Assembly (NCBI GenBank): GCA_039881145.1
Contig: JAYKKI010000127.1
Span: forward strand, 1,302,001 to 1,366,000
Length of the DNA stretch: 64,000 nucleotides
Source of the DNA: Druceiella hillmani
Taxonomy: Eukaryota; Arthropoda; Insecta; Lepidoptera; Hepialidae
Direction of reading: 5' to 3'
Shown: piece after piece, positions 59,255-64,000 of the stretch
Numbering within the stretch: position 1 is the stretch's first letter
Layout of the letters: every line of letters begins with the position of its first letter
The notes under the pieces: generated by a model
What the model was told of the DNA's origin: nothing
The model's database searches: none
Seen by the model: only the letters and a program-made list of their open reading frames with translations
Translations under genes and position numbers: made by a program

Positions 59255-62200
59255 ATATCACTATAAAAAATATGTTTAAATGCAACTTTATTTACTGCAT
59301 CGACAGGAAACGGTATTTAATATTTTATCTTCAATGCCCACAAGCTATGGTACAAACTATAGAAAAAAACAGTTTTTGCCGGTCGATATGATTAGTTTCA
59401 GAATATATACAATCGACAAAATTATATACTTCTAGATCATCCTTAGATTATCAGAGGAATTCATGTCAAGAAATGGGATTAAAGATTCATTAATTTTGTT
59501 AAATATAGGTTATAATAATTGAAGTCTCTATAAAATATTAAATGAATGTCTTAATACTTGATTGTTGATCAAATGAATTAATGGAGATTCTATAGTAATT
59601 AAAGGATTAATTTGGTTCTTCTCTAACTTCATAACATTTGATTAAAATGACATTTTACGTATCTTTGGGCCCAAGTTGCTCGTGAAAAGTTCATTACGGA
59701 AACAAAGTTTGAATTTCGTGAAAAGTTCGCAATCAAAAAGAGGATTAAAGTTTAAATAAGCGCAATGCGCATTACGGTACTGTTTTCAGCAAGTTGAAAA
59801 GTTTACGTAGCTGAGAAAAAATCGGTACTTGAATTACTTTTTATAGTCAAAGGATTTACCTAAATTTTGCAAAGTAAACGCAAACCATAGCTTTAACGCT
59901 TACTTTAAATTTTTTTCAATCACACCTGCGTTTGCCTGATAAATTCCGTCTCAGATTTAAACTATATTTTTTCATTAATTCAGTTCTTATTTAGACGTCT
60001 TAAATAAGAATGTTATACACGTAAAGAGAACATACAGGAAGTAAGAAGGAGCAAACATGTATTCGCATATAGTTTCATAATAAACCCTGATGGCAAGAGT
60101 CGGGGAGCACGAGTAACAAAAGCTACTAGAAGACGCAGGAGAGGGGAACCTTTTGACCAGTCTACCGTGATAATTTGATAAAGGATTTCGACATCAACAC
60201 CATCGTGACTTTTTTATGCTATTGCATTCTGTCAAACCCAACATCTTTTCCTGTGTGTTTTTATATATTTTAGTTGCGAATTTTATATGTAAAATTTGCA
60301 ACCGGATGAACATTGCTATTTTTGCAACTGTTTCATATATTATTTCCACATTTTTTAATCGGAAAGTAATTTAAATATAACGTAATATAGATATGGATAT
60401 ATAACAGTTTTTTTTCCAAGTTCACCACTAACCAAAATATCGACATCACATAGTTATCAGTTCTACGTTCACGAGAATTATATTATTTAAAAAATTGGTC
60501 GAAAAATACAAATAAGTTAAAAAAACAGAAAAATTAGATTTGGCATTTATTCCTTAAAAAAACTTTGTTTTCATTAGGTATGACATAATTTCAAATATCT
60601 TCTGAAGAAAAACTGTTTTCAGAAGTTTTGCATCGAGTAAACAATTACAGCAATCACAGGAACTGGGCGTATTACGAATCATAGTAATGATTAATGTTTC
60701 GAAGGAAAATCGTCAAAAGTTAAACCTGCCAACGCTTACTAATCGATATTTCGATACTATAAGGAATATCAATCTTACTTTGAAAAACTTGTTCAATTAA
60801 ACCACAACAGGCTGTAGTGAATTAAAATAGAATTTATCTGTGTTCTGCAAACAAAGAAGTGAATAAAAAATATAAATTAAACAATTTAATATTTATCTCC
60901 ATCTGAGATCTTTCGAAAAAGTTCCTTGAGAATAGGCCTAAAATTAAACAAAAAAGACTATGTGCCAGCAACAAACGGTTGGAGAAATATTTCTATATGA
61001 CGCTCCTTAATTTCTATTAAAAAATACATGCAAAATTGTAAACATCCACGGACGTTATCATTGAAAAAAATGTAATCCTAGGAGCATATTTCAATGGAGT
61101 TAGGTTTTTTAAACTCAATTAAAATAAGCTTCTAATTAATGCACCATAATAATGTATAAAAATTCCAAAATCAGGGAAAATTTTCACAAATATAAGTTTA
61201 TTAGTGGAAATCATTATAAAGTATATTGACAAAATATTGAAAGATTAAGCTTGATTGCTTGCTCAATTCAAATTAGTTTTACATGTAATCTGAAAGCTTA
61301 TTTAAAATGTTTAAATTTGATATTATAAAATATTTCTATAATATATATTTTTAAATATTTCTATGATAATAAGGTCATGATAATATCTATATTAGCATGA
61401 ACTTATTATTGCTAAAGAACTAAACAATGAATTTAATACTCACCTAACTAATGATCTCTATTAAAAAAAAAATTTAAATATTTTTTGGCAAAACAAGGAA
61501 AATAACATAAAAATATTATAAAATTATGATAATTTTGGAAATGAGACCATGTAATAATAATATTTACTTTTTAAGTTGAAAGCGTTACGTATACTATAAT
61601 TTTTATGAAAAATATACAACAAGATGTAAAATTACGAGCATGCGTATTTTTTCATAAAGGTAAAAGTCAAAAAATTAATAACATTTTTGATTTTTGGAGT
61701 CGGTGATAAGCCGAATGTGGCTATCATTTTGCTGAAAATGGTTGTAAATGTGGATGAGAGTCAAAACAAAGTGTCGATAATTGACAAATAGTTACCCATC
61801 ACTATATTACACTTTAAGCAACTTGTTGTATAATCTATACATTACAAAATATTGCCAAATCATTATTTACTACTCTTTGCGTTTATAATCTTTTATGTTT
61901 CACGCAAAATGTCATTTTCCGGAAAATAATTGTTTGACATAAAAATTTGTTTATTGTAATTATTAAACATATTGAAGTGACACAAAGATTTGCTGTCTTA
62001 CGGGGGCTCTTATTTACGGGAGTTACATATCACATTTAAAATCGTATCTCATTTCTACATTGAACTGCATAATATCTTGTTACTGGTTTAGCGGAGCAAT
62101 GATATTGATAATTTCTTGATCTTTTGGTTGAAAAAATCTTAGGTTTCTTTGCTATTCATAAGCAAGTGCAAAGTTATTGCTTAATTTTGATTATCGTCCA

Positions 62201-64000
62201 CATCTAGTTTTCAAGAGATCTATTGTACGTGTGATTGACAAAAGATAACGAAAAATTGCAGTAAAATTCAAGGATTTATTCATAGTTTATTCAAGATTTT
62301 TGATTGGATCTGATACCATGATTTATATAGATAGAAGTTTATCAGTTTTGGGTGAAAATCCAAACCAATTTATTGTGATTATTCGATACTTCGCAAGATT
62401 CCACTTCATTGATAAAGGTTTCATTCTACTAAATCCATATATTTCGGGTATTAGAAATGGTTCTGTATATATGCGCACGTGAAATTAGTAGCAATAATTT
62501 TATTTGATCAAAATGATGGTAACATCTAAAGATCGTTAAGGGAAAACGGAAGGATATCAACTCAAATTTTATGGTGTGATGAACTAATCTCTTCGTGAAG
62601 TGACATAAGTAAGGTTGAAGTTTCTATCTTCTCTTCGAAAGAAAGTTTGTAAGGTTCGTTAACAACTTACCATGGAAGCATAGCGCTTAAGAGAAAGCCT
62701 AGATTGACATAGTATGTCAATTTCTTAATCACTTTATCATAGTTGTTTCATATATTATATATCAATTTACTTATAGCTTCAAACTTATGATCTTCCAAAA
62801 CCAGGAGTTATGTTAAATAAATAAGGGCAGAAATGATGTAGTTACGGAAAATTGAGGAAGTCTTTAACACGTGTCAAACAGATTGCGTTCTTTTCAAATA
62901 TTACATTTATTAAAGAAACAAACATCCCTTGCTAACAGTGAAAATTTATTTTATTAGGCATCATCATAGACCACAAAAATCTGGTTTCACCTGCATGAAA
63001 TTGTTATGGTGGCACATTAATAAAGTATCTGGTCCGGTTTTATTACTTACTAGTTTCCTTATGTGTTTTGAAAACAGTGAATATATTTCAATACATTTTT
63101 ATAATATGTTATGGCATATATGAAAAATAATATTGACTATTATGTATACATGATTTAGTTTTTTCTTCTGAAACAATTTATCTGAAAATCATGCATATTC
63201 TAATCATAAAAGAAGTAAAAGAGAACATTTTCATAATTTTTTTATACTCTTATTAAAAATACCTGTTCAGATACCCAATACTATGTATTTCCAATGAAAA
63301 CGAGTATTTTAAAAATATATGTGAGACCTTTTAAACAATTTTTGGCTTTAGTAAAACATATTACTCATATCTTCTTCTTGGTATCCTTTACATCTGTGAC
63401 TACAAATATCAGGGTATTGACCAACTTTATTTATACTTATATCCTTAAGATTCGAAACATACTGAGGTCATCCTCGCTTGGCTTGCATTTCCCTCTCCGT
63501 TGGTAATGCTGTTGGGCCCCTCTCGATTATTACAGAGTTTAGATACATTACCAACTTTGGTCAATGCCTCTTTACTTATAGTCTATAATAAATTCTATAA
63601 TAACATTGACTCACCTGCAATAAAATCATTTAAAACGATATTTAGTTCCTCTTTACAATTTTTTGGTCAATTTACTAAATATCAATCTTCAGATTCGTTT
63701 TTAATGCGCTCCTCCCCATATCATTTCAAAGGAAACTATTCAAAATCTTGAAAATAAGTTTTAGGAGTAATTCTAAATAAATTTATTTCAAGTACCTTTC
63801 GATTGATCTCAATACGATTGGTGAAAATAAAAAAAAGTCAGGAACCTTATCGATGAGGTAAATAAATATCGGAAATCATTAGCATCGCGTTATCTGATAT
63901 AATCTGTAGGTAAAAACAACTCAATTATTTAAATCTCAATATTTAAATTATTTAAATCTTATTAGAGTAAAAAAACTGATATGAATAATGAGAAAATAAT
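59255..64000. other. AT-rich sequence, no gene seen
   Basis: A near-palindrome 'ttcttattta-gacgtct-taaataagaa' lies at 59984-60010. A GC-richer patch at 60085-60190 loosely matches one at 43320-43405. Plus-strand frames of 60-83 codons near 62300-63750 show no recognised family and no linked exons. Confidence 0.5.

Overview
The window is strongly AT-rich animal (metazoan) DNA made almost entirely of repeats and decayed transposable elements. I see no intact host protein gene, rRNA gene or functional tRNA gene. The longest methionine-started open frames are about 120 codons, and most lie in microsatellites, tandem repeats or on the wrong strand of transposon relics. An arthropod is the best guess. 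The reasons are a degenerate (AACCT)n tract, which is the arthropod telomere motif, a Bel/Pao element, RTE-type LINE ends, a mariner relic and tails resembling arthropod RTE elements. A mollusc or another AT-rich invertebrate is not excluded.

Layout. 0-8 kb: one copy of a palindromic element with a hammerhead-ribozyme-like core (344-530), a degenerate GTAG tetranucleotide block, and a minus-strand LINE fragment (7802-8112). 11-17 kb: a LINE-tail-like stretch, a 90-bp tandem repeat, (AT)n tracts and the telomere-like tract (16470-16815). 18-24 kb: a duplicated 140-bp repeat pair, an internally deleted mariner (20391-21158) and an 85-bp satellite (22836-23560). 25-36 kb: an RTE-like tail, a 44-bp satellite, a tRNA-like SINE head and a palindromic MITE candidate. 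38.5-41.9 kb: a decayed but nearly full-span Jockey/CR1-type LINE with coiled-coil plus SGNH-like ORF1 and endonuclease plus reverse transcriptase ORF2. 43-46 kb: a second palindromic element, a recent 200-bp duplication and the 3' end of an RTE/BovB-like LINE on the minus strand. 50.9-54.0 kb: a minus-strand Bel/Pao retrotransposon with gag, protease, RT and the start of RNase H, interrupted in gag by the third palindromic element. 54.9-56.9 kb: two adjacent satellites, of about 130 and 155 bp; the second has dimeric higher-order structure. 58.9-59.25 kb: a 65-69-bp tandem repeat.

Two observations merit most attention. First, the three palindromic elements share a conserved segment that fits the hammerhead layout: CTGAAGA, a GTTGT/ACAAC stem, GAAA, a self-complementary ACCTAGGT, and flanking CCAC/GTGG. 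It occurs in inverted orientation in each arm. Second, there are several perfect or near-perfect short foldback hairpins, three of them inside retrotransposon relics. The protein-coding relics are all inactivated by stops, frameshifts or lost catalytic residues, so nothing here is likely to make a working enzyme. All family assignments come from reading translations by eye; no database search was run.
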